64,000 nucleotides of DNA from Ovis canadensis. Taxonomy: Eukaryota; Chordata; Mammalia; Artiodactyla; Bovidae. Of this stretch, positions 10,590 to 20,890 are shown piece by piece. Below the pieces are notes generated by a model. It was not told the origin of the DNA, did not search any database, and saw only the letters and a program-made list of their open reading frames with translations. The translations under genes and the position numbers were made by a program. The stretch covers positions 42,958,501 to 43,022,500 of the forward strand of contig NC_091247.1 of assembly GCF_042477335.2 (NCBI RefSeq). The letters run 5' to 3'. Position 1 is the stretch's first letter; each line of letters opens with the position of its first letter.

Positions 10590-10724
10590 CCTCTGTTATC
10601 CAGGCCAGAACACTGGAGTGGGTAGCTATTCTCTTCTCCAGGGATCTTCTCAACCCAAGGATCGAACCCGGGTCTCCTGCACTGCAGGAAGATTCTTTAC
10701 TCTCTAAGCCACCAGGGAAGCCCC
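10590..10724 (-). repeat. Bov-tA SINE, 3' truncated, reverse
   Basis: It contains GGCCAGAACACTGGAGTGGG through to a tRNA head (CCACCAGGGAAGCCCC). The second half of the BovA body is missing. Its right edge coincides with the flanking direct repeat. Confidence 0.82.
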
Positions 10725-10744
10725 ACTTTAGTATGTACTTCCTT

Positions 10745-11860
10745 AAAATAAGGATCTTCTCTTACATAACCATAGTACAATCATCAAAATCAAAATATTA
10801 ACATTGATCCAATGTTATTATTTAAACTATAACTTTTGCCAGTTGTCTCACTCCCGGGCTTTATCACAAAGAAAAATATATTTTCCAGTCCAGGAAACCA
10901 ACCCAGAATCAAACATTGCATTTTGTTGTCATGCGGCTTTAGTCTGCTTTAATCTAGAAAGGTCCTCAAACTGTCATCTTTCATATCACTGACATTTTTG
11001 AAAATCATAGGGCAATTACTTGTAAAACTGTATTTCGGTTTTATGTTTTCTTGTGATTCTGCTTACATATTTTTGACTAGAATCCTACAGAAATGATATG
11101 ATGTCCTCCTCAGGGCATCATTTTAGGAGGTGCATAATTTTGATATTAACTTTGATCACTTGGTTAAGGGAGTAAGATGATATTGGTCAGATTTCCCTTC
11201 TACAAAGTTACTGTTTCCCCTTTGATATTAAAGTAATAAGAATGTGGGGAAGATGCTTGGCAACTCCAATAAATGTTGTGCTGCTGTGTGTGTGTGCTCA
11301 GTAGTGTCTGACTTTTTGCAACCCCATGGACTGTAACCTGCAAGGCTCCTATGTCCATGGAATTTTTCAGATGAGTATACTGAAGTGGGTTCCCGTTTCC
11401 TTCTTCAGGGGATCCTCCCAACCCAGGGATTGAACCTGCATCTCTTGCATCTCCTGCACTGGCAGGTGAATTCTTTACCACTGCACCACCTGGGAAGCCT
11501 GTAAATGTCATGTTTCTCAGCAAATTTTCATCTGCTGATTTTAGCATTCATTGACGTTGCCTGAAATAATATTAAGGTGACTGCAAAACAGTGATTTTCT
11601 AATTCTGTCATTCATTCTGTAATTCACTACTTTTCTTTTTACTATAGATTATATAGACCAACTTTTCTTCCTCCTCCATTTATTTGTTTGTTTCAGTCTC
11701 AACTCATGGATTCCTAGTCTATTCAGTGAGTTAAAGTCAACAACTATCTTTACATATTTTGATGCTCAAATTGTTGCAGGTTTGCCGTTACGGGCCCCTT
11801 TAAGCTGAATTCTGTGTCCTTTTGACATGTACCCATCCTTCTTTGAGCACTTTCCTTATT
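10745..11860 (-). repeat. Ancient L1-type 3' region, split by a SINE
   Basis: The phrases ATCAAAATCAAAATATTAAC, TTTAATCTAGAAAGGTCCTC, CTCAGGGCATCATTTTAGGA and, after the SINE, CTCAAATTGTTGCAGGTTTG and CTTTTGACATGTACCC keep the order of an old L1 family 3' UTR read in reverse. Boundaries and subfamily are uncertain. Confidence 0.45.
11284..11499 (-). repeat. Bov-tA SINE, reverse
   Basis: The body runs from GTGTGCTCAGTAGTGTCTGA to the tRNA head at ACCACCTGGGAAGCC, with the B-box complement at AGGGATTGAACCTGC. It interrupts an old L1-like segment. Confidence 0.87.
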
Positions 11861-12216
11861 TGAGATGATTATTTTTAATAGGGCACAATTCCATCTTGAT
11901 AAAATCACGCTTCTGTTTGCAAGGAACAATAGGAGAAATGGAGATTGTGTGGGCCATCAGTTGTATCTACCACACCTGGCTCCTCACCATGCAAGAGCTG
12001 GTGGCTTGAATCCAGGCCGACAGTCTTGCTTTGTTCTGACAAAACAAACTTGCACCCACATTTCAAAAAGAGCCTTGAGGCCTTATAATTTCATCCAAGC
12101 CTTTCCTCACTGTTATCCTTTACCACCATCCAAAATGAGTGCTCCTAGGGCCAAGGCCCTGTGTTGTACAATTCCAGGGGTTGTCATTCATATTAGGGAC
12201 TATGAATGACCCACCA
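11861..12216. other. Intergenic DNA, no gene
   Basis: The 114-residue plus-strand frame at 11865-12209 has no recognisable motif and lies next to an old repeat. I treat it as chance. Confidence 0.4.
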
Positions 12217-12425
12217 GAGCAAGGGCTGACAAACTATCCATAAAGCGCCAGATAGTAAATACTTTTAGCTACGTGGGCCATTTGGTCTTTGTGTAAACTA
12301 CTCAGTTCTACTCCTGGAGTGTGAAGGCAGCCATAGACCATATGTAAATGAATCAGCATGGCTGTGATCCAGTAAAACTTTGTTTATAAATACTGACATT
12401 AAATTTCATATAATTTTCCTGCATC
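12217..12425 (+). repeat. Old hAT-like DNA transposon copy (family not named)
   Basis: GGGCTGACAAACTATCCATA, GCGCCAGATAGTAAATACTT, GGCAGCCATAGACCATATGT, GTGATCCAGTAAAACTTTG and TTTATAAATACTGACA follow a common mammalian nonautonomous element. Its usual form begins near TTGGCAAACTTTTTCTGTAA. A second copy in the opposite orientation lies at 14572-14795. Confidence 0.6.
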
Positions 12426-12954
12426 ATGAAATACTATTCTTAATTGTAATTTTACAAATGTAGAAACCATTCTCAGCTGGTGGGCTCTACAAAAATAGGC
12501 ACCTGGTTAGAAATGACCGTAGTGGTCCACTCCCTGCTCTGCTCAGCCCAGAGCTGTCATAGGCAGTGGCCCTGCCTCCAGCCAGGTCTCTTCTCCCCTA
12601 TCCTAATCTCTAACCTGCCACCCTGCTCTGGGTTTTCTTTCCACCTTCTGCCCTCTCCTTTCTCAGGCCTTTTCCTCTGTGCCCCAGAACCTCCATTCAA
12701 TTATAAATAAACTTCCTTTCACCTTTTAACCCTCTAGTTCTGTCCTTAACAGCATAGCGACTGTATTCCCTAAGGAACTTCCTTCCTCTGTTGAATTCTA
12801 GAACCGATACTATTCATCATCCCACGCCTGTGGGCATGGGAAGTGGTGTTGGCACTCCCCATATTCCTCATTCCTACTTCGAAAGCTTTTTTCTTCCACC
12901 CTCTCCAAAAACCCCTTCCTCAAATAATAGCTAACACACCCTGGGTCAGATTTT
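12426..12954. other. Intergenic DNA, no gene
   Basis: C/T-rich stretches occur at 12580-12690 and 12890-12920. No gene is recognised. Confidence 0.45.
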
Positions 12955-13083
12955 CCCAACCTCTAGCAGGTATGTACCATTATTATGCCCATTTTGCAAG
13001 GGCACAGAGAGGTTAAAGGTCACTCAGCAGGGCCAGGATTCTAATCCCACCAGTTCGCACTTACTACCAAGAAGTTACATTGC
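12955..13083 (-). repeat. MIR SINE, reverse
   Basis: TTATTATGCCCATTTTGCAA, GGCACAGAGAGGTTAAAGGT and CAGGATTCTAATCCCACC are reverse MIR. Confidence 0.7.
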
Positions 13084-13084
13084 C

Positions 13085-13251
13085 TTTTTTTTTTTTTTAA
13101 TATTTATTTATTTGGTTGTGCCAGGTCCTAGTTGTGGCAAGTAGTATCTTTAATTGTGGCATGCAGAATCTCATTACCTGACTAGAGATCCAACTCGGGC
13201 CCCCTACATTGGCAGTGTGGCATCTTAGCGACTGGACTGTCAGGGAAGTCC
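13085..13251 (-). repeat. CHR SINE, reverse, with T-rich 5' edge
   Basis: T11AATATTTATTTATT, GGTTGTGCCAGGTCCTAGTT, a B-box region near GAGATCCAACTCGGGCCC and GACTGTCAGGGAAGTCCC are consistent with a nearly full CHR element. It inserted at the edge of a MIR. Confidence 0.8.
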
Positions 13252-13938
13252 CTTCATCATGATTATGCACCATGTGGATAACTATCCACCATTCTAGCCC
13301 ACTCTCCATTAGCAGTTTAGTGCATGGGCAGACACAGATGCACACAACTTGAGTTGTTTGAAGAAGATTTAACAGAGGAGCAATTTATAAAACGATTTAT
13401 AAAAGTGTAGGGCAGTCTTCCTCAACGTTTTATCATTATCATCCACCCTAAGGAGAAAAACTAAATCAATTTACTGGTAACTTTACTAATTAACTAAATT
13501 AATAAAATACCCAGTTCATCCCAACCCAATCGATTCTTCCCACTACAGTGAAAGTTACCTAACTGGAAACCGTGAGTGACTCTGGGACAGCGAACTGCAT
13601 GGTTGGAGGCAGGCAAAGGGAAGACCTTTTCAGCTTTTGAATGTGGTACAATAGTCATGTATCATCTAATTTTAAAATAAAATGTAATTTTAAAAATTGA
13701 CCTAAAATGCAAATATGGTCATTCTTTCTCAGGCTCCCCATCTGCCTCCAAATCCAAATCCAAGTCCATTCACACGTCATATCAGGCCCTTCAGCATGCT
13801 TCTTTAGCCTCATCTGTACCACTTTCCACCTTAAACCCTGTGTCTAGACATGTGAATTACTGAAAAGTGAATGCATTCCCTAAGCAACTTTCTTCCTTGG
13901 CTGCCAGTTCTTTTTATATCAGGCATCCATTTTTTGTA
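13252..13938. other. Intergenic DNA, no gene
   Basis: AT-rich unique sequence; no gene or secure repeat. Confidence 0.45.
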
Positions 13939-14143
13939 TGTTCCCTGGTGGCTTAGATGGTAAAGAATCTGCCCGCAATGCAGGAGACCAGGGTTTGATC
14001 CCTGGGTTGAGAAGATCCTCTGGAGAAGGGAATAACTACCCACTCCAGTATTCTTGCCTGGAGAATTCCATGAACAGAGGAGCCTGGAGAGTTACAGTCC
14101 ATAGGGTTGAAAAGAGTCTGACACAATTAAGCAACTAACACTT
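13939..14143 (+). repeat. Bov-tA SINE
   Basis: It starts TTCCCTGGTGGCTTAGATGG, has B box GGTTTGATCCC and ends GACACAATTAAGCAACTAAC. Nearly full length. Confidence 0.9.
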
Positions 14144-14321
14144 AACTTATCTGTTTTTGTATGTTTACAGTTTTTACATCTTTAGCATGAAAAGCCTCCC
14201 CCTTCCCACTCTCCTTCCTCCTGGTGAATTCTTCTTCATTCTTCAAGATCCAACTAAAAGAACTCCTCTGGACTCCCATGAGAATAGCTGCCCATCTTCT
14301 CCATGCCACCGCTCTAGAGTA

Positions 14322-14478
14322 GGTGATTAAAAGCACAAGCTCTGACGTCAGACTTGTGTGGGTTTAGTTCCTGGATTTGTCACATACCAGTTGGTGACTT
14401 TGGGCAAGTTATTTAACTTCAGTGCTTCCGCATCCTTATTTGTAAAATGGAGATTAAAATATATAGTTCCTTTCTTAG
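14322..14478 (+). repeat. MIR SINE
   Basis: GATTAAAAGCACAAGCTCTG, GTGACTTTGGGCAAGTTATT and CCTTATTTGTAAAATGGAGA are in MIR order, including the tRNA-related head. Confidence 0.8.
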
Positions 14479-14571
14479 AAGGAAAGTATTCATTCAGCAA
14501 ATATTTCCTAACTATCTATCATACATCAAAACAGAAAAAAACTTCTGCTATGGCATAACTTAGATTTTAGA

Positions 14572-14795
14572 GCAGAGTTTGGCAAACTACAGTCCCTGCA
14601 CCAAACTGAGTCACCTGTTTTGTAGAAAAAGTTTTCTTGGAACACAGCCATACCCATTCATTTATGTACTGTCTGTGGTCACTTTCTGTGCTATACTGGC
14701 TGAGATCAATGGTTGCGACATAGATCACAGGGCTGGCAGAGCCAAAACTATTTACTTTTAAGAAAATATTTATTGCTAAGAAAAAGTTTTTTAGC
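14572..14795 (-). repeat. Old hAT-like DNA transposon copy, reverse
   Basis: GAGTTTGGCAAACTACAGTC, TCTTGGAACACAGCCATACC and CATTCATTTATGTACTGTCT are the reverse of the element at 12217-12425. Confidence 0.6.
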
Positions 14796-15103
14796 TCCTG
14801 CTTTGGTGAAATTGAGTTCATATATGTAGTTTAAAATTTAAAATCATTGCCTGGCACTTGGGAAGCTCTCAGTAGATGCCAGCATTATTAACATTACTGC
14901 ATACTCTTACAATAATGCTTAGCTGCTCAGTAACAGAGAAGTAAAGAGGAATCAGAAGTTGACAGCGTGGAAGCTGCTGGAGGAAGAGTTTTAAGAAGGT
15001 GGAAGTGGTCGGCTAGGTTAGGTTACCAATCAATACTGAAGAAAGATTGCCAGATTTAGCAATCAGATAAAGAGATCTAACCCCAGAGCAGCTTGGGTGA
15101 AGT
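14796..15103. other. Intergenic DNA, no gene
   Basis: Short unique region. GCCTGGCACTTGGGAAGCTC near 14850 may be a MIR or L2 tail. Confidence 0.35.
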
Positions 15104-15283
15104 TTTGTTGTTAAGTTGCTAAATCATGTCCGCTTCTTTCTCGACCTGGTGGACTATAGCCCGCCAGGCTGCTCTCCATTTCCTTCTCCAGGGGATCTTC
15201 CCAATGCAGAGATTAAACTTGCCTCTCCTGCAGCTCCTACACTACAGGTAGATTCTTTACCACTGAGCCCCCGGGCACCAACA
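15104..15283 (-). repeat. Bov-tA SINE, reverse, internal deletion
   Basis: TTGTTAAGTTGCTAAATCAT and GACTATAGCCCGCCAGGCTG lead directly into CTCCATTTCCTTCTCCAGGG, so about 40 bases of the BovA body are missing. The tRNA head is at the right. Confidence 0.82.
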
Positions 15284-15529
15284 ACAATAAACCTCAGAGC
15301 AGCTTGTGTGAAGTGGTGAGAACAAAAGCTAGACTATGGTAGGTGTAGGAGGGAATGGAAATGAGGAAGAATAGATAGGAAAGTACAGATTATACAGCTA
15401 CGGGAGAGCAAGCACTGAGATAAAAATGAACACATTTAATCTGCTACCAGCATTTTAAAAGATCTGCTAACCAAAAATATCAGGTTTGCTATGTTGGAGT
15501 ATCTGATGGTTTTTCTGCTCATCCTTTAC

Positions 15530-15554
15530 CATCTGAGCCACTGGGGAATCCGCT
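15530..15554 (-). repeat. Isolated Bov-tA head fragment
   Basis: TTTACCATCTGAGCCACTGG followed by GGAATCC is the reverse of a tRNA head with no body attached. Confidence 0.5.
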
Positions 15555-15809
15555 AAGATGTTTGATGTTGGGTAAAATGTTAATGGTTAAAATTTGAGTC
15601 TAGAACTAGAAGACAGACTTTAGGCAGAACCTTCAAGTCCAGGCTATTAAAAGATTTATGATGATGTTGCTGATGATAATGTTTGTTCTTATTGTGATGT
15701 TTATCATTGTGTTAACTGGTGTGAAATGAGAATTCCAATGCAAATGATGATGTAAATTTGCTTACAGATTATTTATTGTTAATTGTGAAACAAAAATGAT
15801 ACAGGCTGT

Positions 15810-16030
15810 TTTTCATTTGTTCATCCTATAAATATTTTCTGAGTACCGTGCATGCCCTACACATTCCGACAATAGGTGTGTATAGAACTTAGCTAATTTG
15901 GTCACAGCTTTTCCTATTCCCTCCAGGAACTTAGGATTTAGTTGGTGAAAAAGGCCAGTTCAAATGGATTCAATATTTGTTATAAATGCTAAGGTACTAG
16001 TTTAGGAGGGTTACAGTAGGGACTCAAGAA
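15810..16030 (+). repeat. L2 LINE 3' fragment
   Basis: CATTTGTTCATCCTATAAAT, TTTCTGAGTACCGTGCATGC, CCAGGAACTTAGGATTTAGT and ATGCTAAGGTACTAG follow the L2 3' end. Confidence 0.55.
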
Positions 16031-16311
16031 TAAAATAATTTATACAAAACTATTATTCCAGCTGTCAATTATTTGCCAACTATTCTTACATCTATACATA
16101 TGTGCATTAAGACTAAAGAGAATGATGTCAACTCATAGCTGCTTTCTAGAAAACATGTATGAGACATTTAGGGTTCTGAACATACGCATATTATCACTGA
16201 GGTTTTTGTTAAGAATCTACAAAAGAGTATGTTGTGATCTTATTTTTGTTAAAATGCATATTGTATTTTATTCAAATATATACTATATAAAGGAACAAAG
16301 TCTATAAAGAT

Positions 16312-16572
16312 CAGAGAAGGCAATGGCACCCCACTCAAGTACTCTTGCCTGGAAAATCCCATGGACGGAAGAGCCTGGAAGGCTGTGGTCCATGGGGTTG
16401 CTGAGGGTCGGACACGACTGAGAGATTTCACTTTCACTTTTCACTTTCATGCATTGGAGAAGGAAATGGCAACCCACTCCAGTGTTCTTGCCTGGAGAAT
16501 CCCAGGGACGGGGGAGCCCCGTGCACAGAGTTGGACACGACTGAAGTGACTTAGCAGCAGCAGCAGCAGCAT
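16312..16572 (+). repeat. BovA2 dimeric SINE with (AGC)n tail
   Basis: Two BovA monomers in tandem both contain CACTCAAGTACTCTTGCCTG-type sequence. They are joined by TTCACTTTCACTTTTCACTT, and the element ends in CTTAGCAGCAGCAGCAGCAG. This is the usual BovA2 layout without a tRNA head. Confidence 0.92.
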
Positions 16573-16716
16573 ACCAAGGAGATAGGATTATTGAAATGTT
16601 ATTTCCCTTGCAATATTTTTTTATACTTCAAATATTTGTACAGTGAACAGGGCTTACTTTTATAATCACAAATAACAAGGGAACAAATCATCACATGTTA
16701 AGAGCACACAACCTAT

Positions 16717-16860
16717 CAGTTTAGTTCAGTGGCTCAGTTGTGTCCAACTCTTCGTGACCCCATGGACTGCAGCACACCAGGCCTCCTTGTCCATCACCAA
16801 CTCCCAGAGTTTACTCAAACTCATGTCCATTGAGCCAGTGATGCCATCCAACCATCTCAT
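16717..16860 (-). repeat. BovB LINE 3' end, reverse, short
   Basis: TTTAGTTCAGTGGCTCAGTT, ACTGCAGCACACCAGGCCTC and GATGCCATCCAACCATCTCA are a 5'-truncated BovB of about 145 bases. Confidence 0.85.
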
Positions 16861-17499
16861 GTGTACTGGTAAAAAGTAGCTTAAATAACAAGGATGTACT
16901 ATTACACATAACATAGAGTCCAGAGATAGGTAAGTTCCAAGTCTGGTTAACTCAAGAGCTCAACAACTTCAGGATTCTTGGTCAGCTCTTCTTTGACTAT
17001 TTTGGTTTTCACCTCCTGGGAGCACTTAACATCACTGGTAGAGGGGAGCACTCCCTCTAACCATATATCTCTCTTTTGTTCATAGATTCAGATCTTTCCT
17101 GAATTTCCCTAGCAGACACCTTTCATTTTACTGGTCACCCTGTGACAGTTCAGTGTAAGGAAGAACAGGAAAAAAAAAAACACACCATCTAGTTAAAAGA
17201 AGAAACCATAGCCACTCCGAAACCAAGAACTAGAGAAAGGGATTATCATCACTGCCCAAGACTAGCAGTGCTCAGTAGAATTTAACGTGAGTAAAAATGC
17301 AAGATAAAAATGTACAGCTCCCTGAGTAGTTTTTGGAAAGCCAAAAGCAACTTTTCATTTTCCCTTTTAGGAATGAGCTTCCACATCAATAAGCAAATAC
17401 CTCCCATCACCATAACTAGAACTAAGTGCCAAGGGTACATCCTGTATTATTCCAACAAAGGCACCTTAGTTATGGAATTGGACTTTGAGTTCCTGAAGT
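16861..17499. other. Intergenic DNA, no gene
   Basis: No secure repeat or gene. An A10 run lies at about 17171. Confidence 0.4.
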
Positions 17500-17612
17500 A
17501 TGATTCTGGATTTGACCCTGACTATCTGTGTGGTTTTAAGGGAGTCCCTTGGCTTATCTGATTTCCTGTTTCCTCATCTGAAACCAGGTGGTTCTTTAAT
17601 GTTCTTTCAACT
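17500..17612 (+). repeat. MIR-like SINE fragment
   Basis: GATTCTGGATTTGACCCTGA, TATCTGTGTGGTTTTAAGGG and CTGTTTCCTCATCTGAAACC keep MIR order. Confidence 0.5.
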
Positions 17613-17794
17613 TGAGTACTCCATGATTTTATTAATATACTACTGTTCAACTGTGGACCTTCTCAGCCTCTATCTGAAACCAGAAAGCTAGGCCAGCAAC
17701 ACACAAGGATTCACTCAGAAGGGCACTTTCTCTGATGTCATGGAGCAAAATGCACTTTTAGAGGAAAAGAAAGAAGGCAAGACATGATGACTTA

Positions 17795-18250
17795 TCATTC
17801 ACTTACTCAGTAAGTATTACAGGGTACCCACTCATTAGATAACACCCTGATGCTGGGAGAGATTGAGGGCAGGAGGAGAAGGGGACAACAGAGGAGATGG
17901 TTAGATGGTATAACTGACTCAATGGACATGAGTTTGAGCAAGCTCCGGGAGATGGTGAAGAAAAGGGTAGCCTGGCATGCTGCAGTCCAAGGGGTCACAA
18001 AGAGTCGGACATGACTGAGCGACTAAACAACAATTGTAGCCAGAGTGACTACTGGATAGGAGAGAAAAAGATGTGTTCTCTGCTCTCCGTGAGCTTGGGA
18101 GACAAGCAGATACCAAATTACAAAAGCTGTAAAGAGCTCTAGGACAGAAGATGATGAGAGCACACAATGGAGGAGCATCTCGCCCAGCTAAGAGGAGGGG
18201 CACAGACGCTTCCCTGGAGCAAGTGATACTCGACTGAGGCGAAGAGTATT
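17795..18250 (+). repeat. L2 LINE 3' region split by BovB
   Basis: CATTCACTTACTCAGTAAGT, then (after the BovB insert) CTCTCCGTGAGCTTGGGAGA, CTTCCCTGGAGCAAGTGATA and TCGACTGAGGCGAAGAG follow the L2 3' UTR. Confidence 0.55.
17843..18031 (+). repeat. BovB LINE 3' end
   Basis: CCTGATGCTGGGAGAGATTG, GGAGAAGGGGACAACAGAGG, GACATGAGTTTGAGCAAGCT and GAGTCGGACATGACTGAGCG are a 5'-truncated BovB inside an L2. Confidence 0.88.
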
Positions 18251-18434
18251 TGGTTTCCTCTCCTGGCATCATGGGAAATTGCCTGGCCTACAGGGCATCT
18301 TATCCTATCCTTTATCTGCTTCTCTTCTGTGACTTAACTGTTTTTTTTCTTTGCTTAGCTGTCTGTACATCTGGGATCTGGCGAGAGGTCCACAGGGAAA
18401 CTTACAGCAAATTGAAGGTTTTTATTTCAGATCC
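18251..18434. other. Intergenic DNA, no gene
   Basis: Short unique stretch; no gene. Confidence 0.4.
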
Positions 18435-18555
18435 TTCCACCACCATGATTTCTATAATCATCATAATCACCTCCACTACCATCAATTCCACCACCATCAC
18501 AATACCTGCACCACTACCTCTCAACTTTCCATCATCACTTCCCCATCAAGAGCAC
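18435..18555 (+). repeat. Degenerate CAC/CAT trinucleotide tract
   Basis: Imperfect CCACCATCA and CATCATAATCACC repeats produce His- or Thr-rich open frames (18250-18626) that are artefacts. Confidence 0.7.
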
Positions 18556-19174
18556 CACCTCTTCCAGCATCAGAAAAGTATACAAGTGAGCTTTGCTTTA
18601 ATTCCAAAATGATGCATAAAATCTGAGTTAATATAATGAACAAATTAAGGGATGATTTTTGGCTTTGCCAAATTATTCCAACGATAGTAACCTTAAATAA
18701 AATTTCCCTAGTGTTTTTTATGTGTTTTCATGGTTTTGCTTTTTTTAACAAACATTTCAATTATCTAGATCTCTTTAGGGATATACCTATTTTAAGAAGA
18801 AAGGCATATGAGAGACAGGCTTTTCCTGCTGAGGAAGAAGGGAAAAGCATAAGTTCATAAGGTCTCTCTTTATTTGCTTAATTATTGAGAAGAGTTTTAT
18901 AGCATGCACAAATCTATTAAATATTAAGCACTCTTAGTCACTTAGCCATAAATCAATGATTCTAAAGGCAGAGGTTAATTCTATCAATGGTACTCCTATA
19001 CATAAATAGGATACCTATATGTAGACATATAATACTTATATTAAAGATATTTATTTAGTTGTATATTTTCTAATATATTTATCATATACTTGTATAAATC
19101 ATTATAAATCATACGTGTGATCAATGTATATTATTATTATTATAAATATCCTTCTCTAATTGTGAAATTTGTGT
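18556..19174. other. AT-rich intergenic DNA
   Basis: Very AT-rich between about 18990 and 19165, with many TATA and ATTATT runs. No gene is seen. Confidence 0.45.
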
Positions 19175-19805
19175 TAGAGATTGAAGTAGACTATAAAAAG
19201 GTTACAGATTCCTCCCATCCTTGTATGCACATCCCTTGCCATGTGACTCTGCTCCTCTTTTCTTCAGGAAGGAGAGTCTATTTCCCTGGGTCTTGACTTT
19301 TGACTCTGGGTTGGCTGTGTGACTTTTCTGGCTAATGAGACAATATTAACAAATGTGATGCAAGTAGAGGCTTGAAAAATGCATGCACTTTGGGGTTTGC
19401 CCTCTTGCTGATCTGGGAACCCTGCCACCCCCACCATGTAATCTAGTCTGGGCAGGCCTTCTAGAGGATAACAGATCAAGTGGAGCAGAGATGAGTTCCT
19501 CCAGCCCGACCAGTCAGCCTGCAAATCACCAGATATAGGAGAGCCCTTCCTGGCTCATCCAGCCCTAGCTAAGCTGGCTGAGGTTAGAGCAGTCAGTCAC
19601 CCTGTTGAAAAACTGGAGACTCATGAGATAATAAAATGTTTATTTGATTTTTGGCCACGCTGCCCTGCATGTGGGATCTTAGTTCCACCACCAAGGATCA
19701 AGTTGGCACCCCCTGTAGTGCCAGGAAGCAGAGAGACTTAACCAGTGAACAGTGGGGGAAGTCCCTTGTGGTGGTTTGTTACACAGCAAACGCTAACTGA
19801 TAAGG
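19175..19805 (+). repeat. MLT1-like LTR (ERVL-MaLR), split by a CHR SINE
   Basis: GGCTAATGAGACAATATTAA, CAAATGTGATGCAAGTAGAG, GGTTTGCCCTCTTGCTGATC and, beyond the SINE, GTGGTTTGTTACACAGCAAA and CGCTAACTGATAA follow a mammalian MaLR-type LTR. No internal retroviral genes are seen. It is an old, decayed LTR. Confidence 0.55.
19632..19767 (-). repeat. CHR SINE inside the LTR, reverse
   Basis: TTATTTGATTTTTGGCCACG, GCATGTGGGATCTTAGTTCC and GTGGGGGAAGTCCC mark a reverse, diverged CHR element inserted near the LTR 3' end. Confidence 0.75.
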
Positions 19806-20589
19806 GGACCATATCTTACTGAATTTTGTTTTCTTCTTTTCCTTTTACCCATTCCAAAAAGCTTGGGTAGAATGTTTGGTTTATTGGAGCCACAGTTGCT
19901 ACAAACATATGATCTTTCATTTTCTTCCAATTCTACAAGATTATGTTCTTTTATATTATGAAACATCCTTTCTCAGTTTTGAGCTTTACAGAAGAAAGGG
20001 ACTGAGGAATAAAGGCAGAAAAATGAGGCATAAGTTTAAAAATGAGAAGGGAACTGGAGATGGGAAATAGGGTGGTGACAATGGGAAGCTGAGGCCAAAA
20101 AGAGAGGCTGGTACAAGTCATAAAATGTTGACTAACTTCCTGAGAGAAGTATGTTCTATTAAATCAGAATCTCTGTGAAACTCCCTGGCACTGACCCCAG
20201 ATGTCCCTATGTTAAATTGCAAACATACATTCTAAAATTCCCTTATGTTCCATTCCTTAGTTCCTCTCAATCGTTTTCACTCTCCTAAATATGGCTTTCT
20301 ATTTTGGTAGTTAGAATTATTTTGGCTGGAAGTGACAGAAGCCCAGCTTGATCTAAAAAGTCCAGATCATCCTCAAGTTTGAGGCAAGGTTGACTCCAGT
20401 TGCTCAAATGATGTCCTCGGGGAACTGTCCCTCTATTTTTATGTCGAGGTTCTGCTTTCCTATTTTCTAGCTTCCCTTTATATCCCTCAATCCCCGACAT
20501 ACTTAGTTGATCTCAGAGTTGAATGGTAACAGCTGTCTGTTGGTGACCAAGCCCTTCTCCTTTTATCCCAATCATGTTAAAGACACTAA
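19806..20589. other. Intergenic DNA, no gene
   Basis: GAAGTGACAGAAGCCCAGCT with TTGCTCAAATGATGTCCTCG (20330-20420) resembles an old interspersed repeat that I cannot name. No gene is seen. Confidence 0.4.
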
Positions 20590-20890
20590 GATACATCCAA
20601 TTTCCCAAGTCAATAACTTGGAAGTTATCCCAGACCTTTCCATTAGTCTCCATATCTAATAGGTCAGAAAGCCAACTCATTTCCACCCCACTTGTGTCTT
20701 TGGAATTATTTTCCATCTCCGTGGCCAATGCCACTGTGTTTTGTCATGAATTATTATTTCTGTCATGGAAGAAGAAAATTTCTCCCTAACCATCCTTTGC
20801 TTCCTGCAAACCATTCTCCATGCTTGGAGTAATCTATTAAAAGTGTTAATCTGAGTCTAGCATTCCCTGCTTAAAATGTCTTATGTAACT
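20590..20890 (+). repeat. L2 LINE ORF2-derived remnant
   Basis: ACTTGGAAGTTATCCCAGAC encodes a decayed form of the L2 reverse transcriptase C-terminal motif (LGVILDSS-like). CAAACCATTCTCCATGCTTG and CCCTGCTTAAAATGTCTTAT follow in the expected order. It is heavily broken. Confidence 0.5.

Larger units (their letters stand above)
10116..10724 (-). mobile_element. Composite retroposed block: SINE, 28S rRNA piece, CHR, SINE
   Basis: A perfect 11-bp direct repeat (ACTTTAGTATG at 10105-10115 and 10725-10735) flanks this 609-bp block. Inside, left to right, are a reverse Bov-tA SINE, an A18 tract, a 28S rRNA-derived fragment, a reverse CHR SINE and a truncated reverse SINE. All parts have their sense on the minus strand. 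Inferred: insertion as one chimeric retroposition product with template switching, or nested later insertions. The single flanking repeat favours one event or a nest within one SINE. Confidence 0.65.
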
